From CAVUUN01 sp964421755 (lineage in GTDB: Bacteria > Acidobacteriota > UBA6911 > RPQK01): a stretch of 6,046 nucleotides of DNA. Location of the stretch: contig CAYQYP010000359.1 of the NCBI GenBank assembly GCA_964421755.1, forward strand, positions 1 through 6,046, read 5' to 3'. Within the stretch, counting starts at the first letter, position 1, and each line of letters opens with the position of its first letter. The position numbers and the translations under genes were made by a program. The notes beneath the pieces were generated by a model that saw nothing but the letters and a program-made list of their open reading frames with translations, made no database searches and was not told where the DNA came from. Positions 5,922 through 6,046 of the stretch are shown one piece after another.

Positions 5922-6046
5922 TCAGTCTGACCCACCGGCCTTAGCCTGCTCCAAATAAACCCGCGCCCACAGCTGATTCACGTCCAGACCCAGGGCCCTT
6001 TCGAACTCAGACCTGGCGCCGGTGAGGTCCGCGCGTCCCTTGTGCA
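5922..6046 (-). CDS. TPR-repeat protein, C-terminal end only
   Basis: Forty in-frame codons run leftwards from the window edge (first whole codon 6042-6044) to a TGA at 5922-5924. The sequence HKGRADLTGARSEFERALGL (first 20 residues), then DVNQLWARVYLEQAKAGGSD, matches the second half of a TPR unit (A..EFERAL.LD) and the next helix (LWARVYLEQAKA). The gene enters from the right, so its full architecture and role are unknown. It stops 65 nt before the secreted-protein start on the same strand, suggesting one operon with the TPR gene upstream. The stop region contains a small palindrome (GTCAG-T-CTGAC, 5921-5931). Confidence 0.7.
   Translation of the reverse strand, partial: HKGRADLTGARSEFERALGLDVNQLWARVYLEQAKAGGSD

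Noticed and set aside
5375..5944. 189-codon plus-strand open frame
   Set aside because: It is antisense to the secreted-protein gene, which has a signal peptide, a ribosome site and a coherent sequence.

Overview
The window is about 58-60% GC by eye and looks like a chromosomal piece of an Acidobacteriota genome (Solibacter/Bryobacter-like or a related soil lineage). The lineage is inferred from gene style only. Three things suggest it: the C-terminal half of a MacB/FtsX-type permease of the kind these genomes carry in many copies, an alkaline-phosphatase/sulfatase-fold protein fused to C-terminal TPRs, and a small secreted protein with a W..KE...VL..SPWA start typical of acidobacterial proteins of unknown function. 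No rRNA, tRNA, CRISPR array, integrase or transposase gene was seen.

Layout, left to right. (1) 1-748 (+): 3' end of an ABC-transporter permease, cut by the window start. (2) 763-2685 (-): sulfatase-fold hydrolase plus TPR protein, convergent with the permease and separated from it by only 14 nt. (3) 2686-2855: a short divergent promoter region with a sigma70-like promoter and a very strong Shine-Dalgarno for the next gene. (4) 2856-4418 (+): secreted right-handed parallel beta-helix (pectate-lyase-like) protein. (5) 4419-5166: a 748-nt gap without genes, between two convergent genes. Its middle, 4563-4986, is a nest of inverted repeats: an exact 24-bp outer inverted repeat, a 29/30-bp hairpin lying only in the left arm, a long inner inverted repeat (48/50 plus 11/11 matches) and a central hairpin. 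It is best explained as a composite REP/MITE-type element. A separate perfect 10-bp-stem hairpin follows near 5123-5146. (6) 5167-5856 (-): secreted protein of unknown function. (7) 5922-6046 (-): the last 40 codons of a TPR protein that enters from the right, probably co-transcribed with (6).

How the genes fit together: the beta-helix protein and the sulfatase-fold protein are divergently transcribed from one 170-nt region. Both carry export signals or a hydrophobic N-terminus, so a shared role at the cell surface or periplasm, such as polysaccharide modification or breakdown, is possible but unproven. The permease and the right-hand pair show no visible functional link to them. The most unusual thing in the window is the nested palindromic element at 4563-4986.
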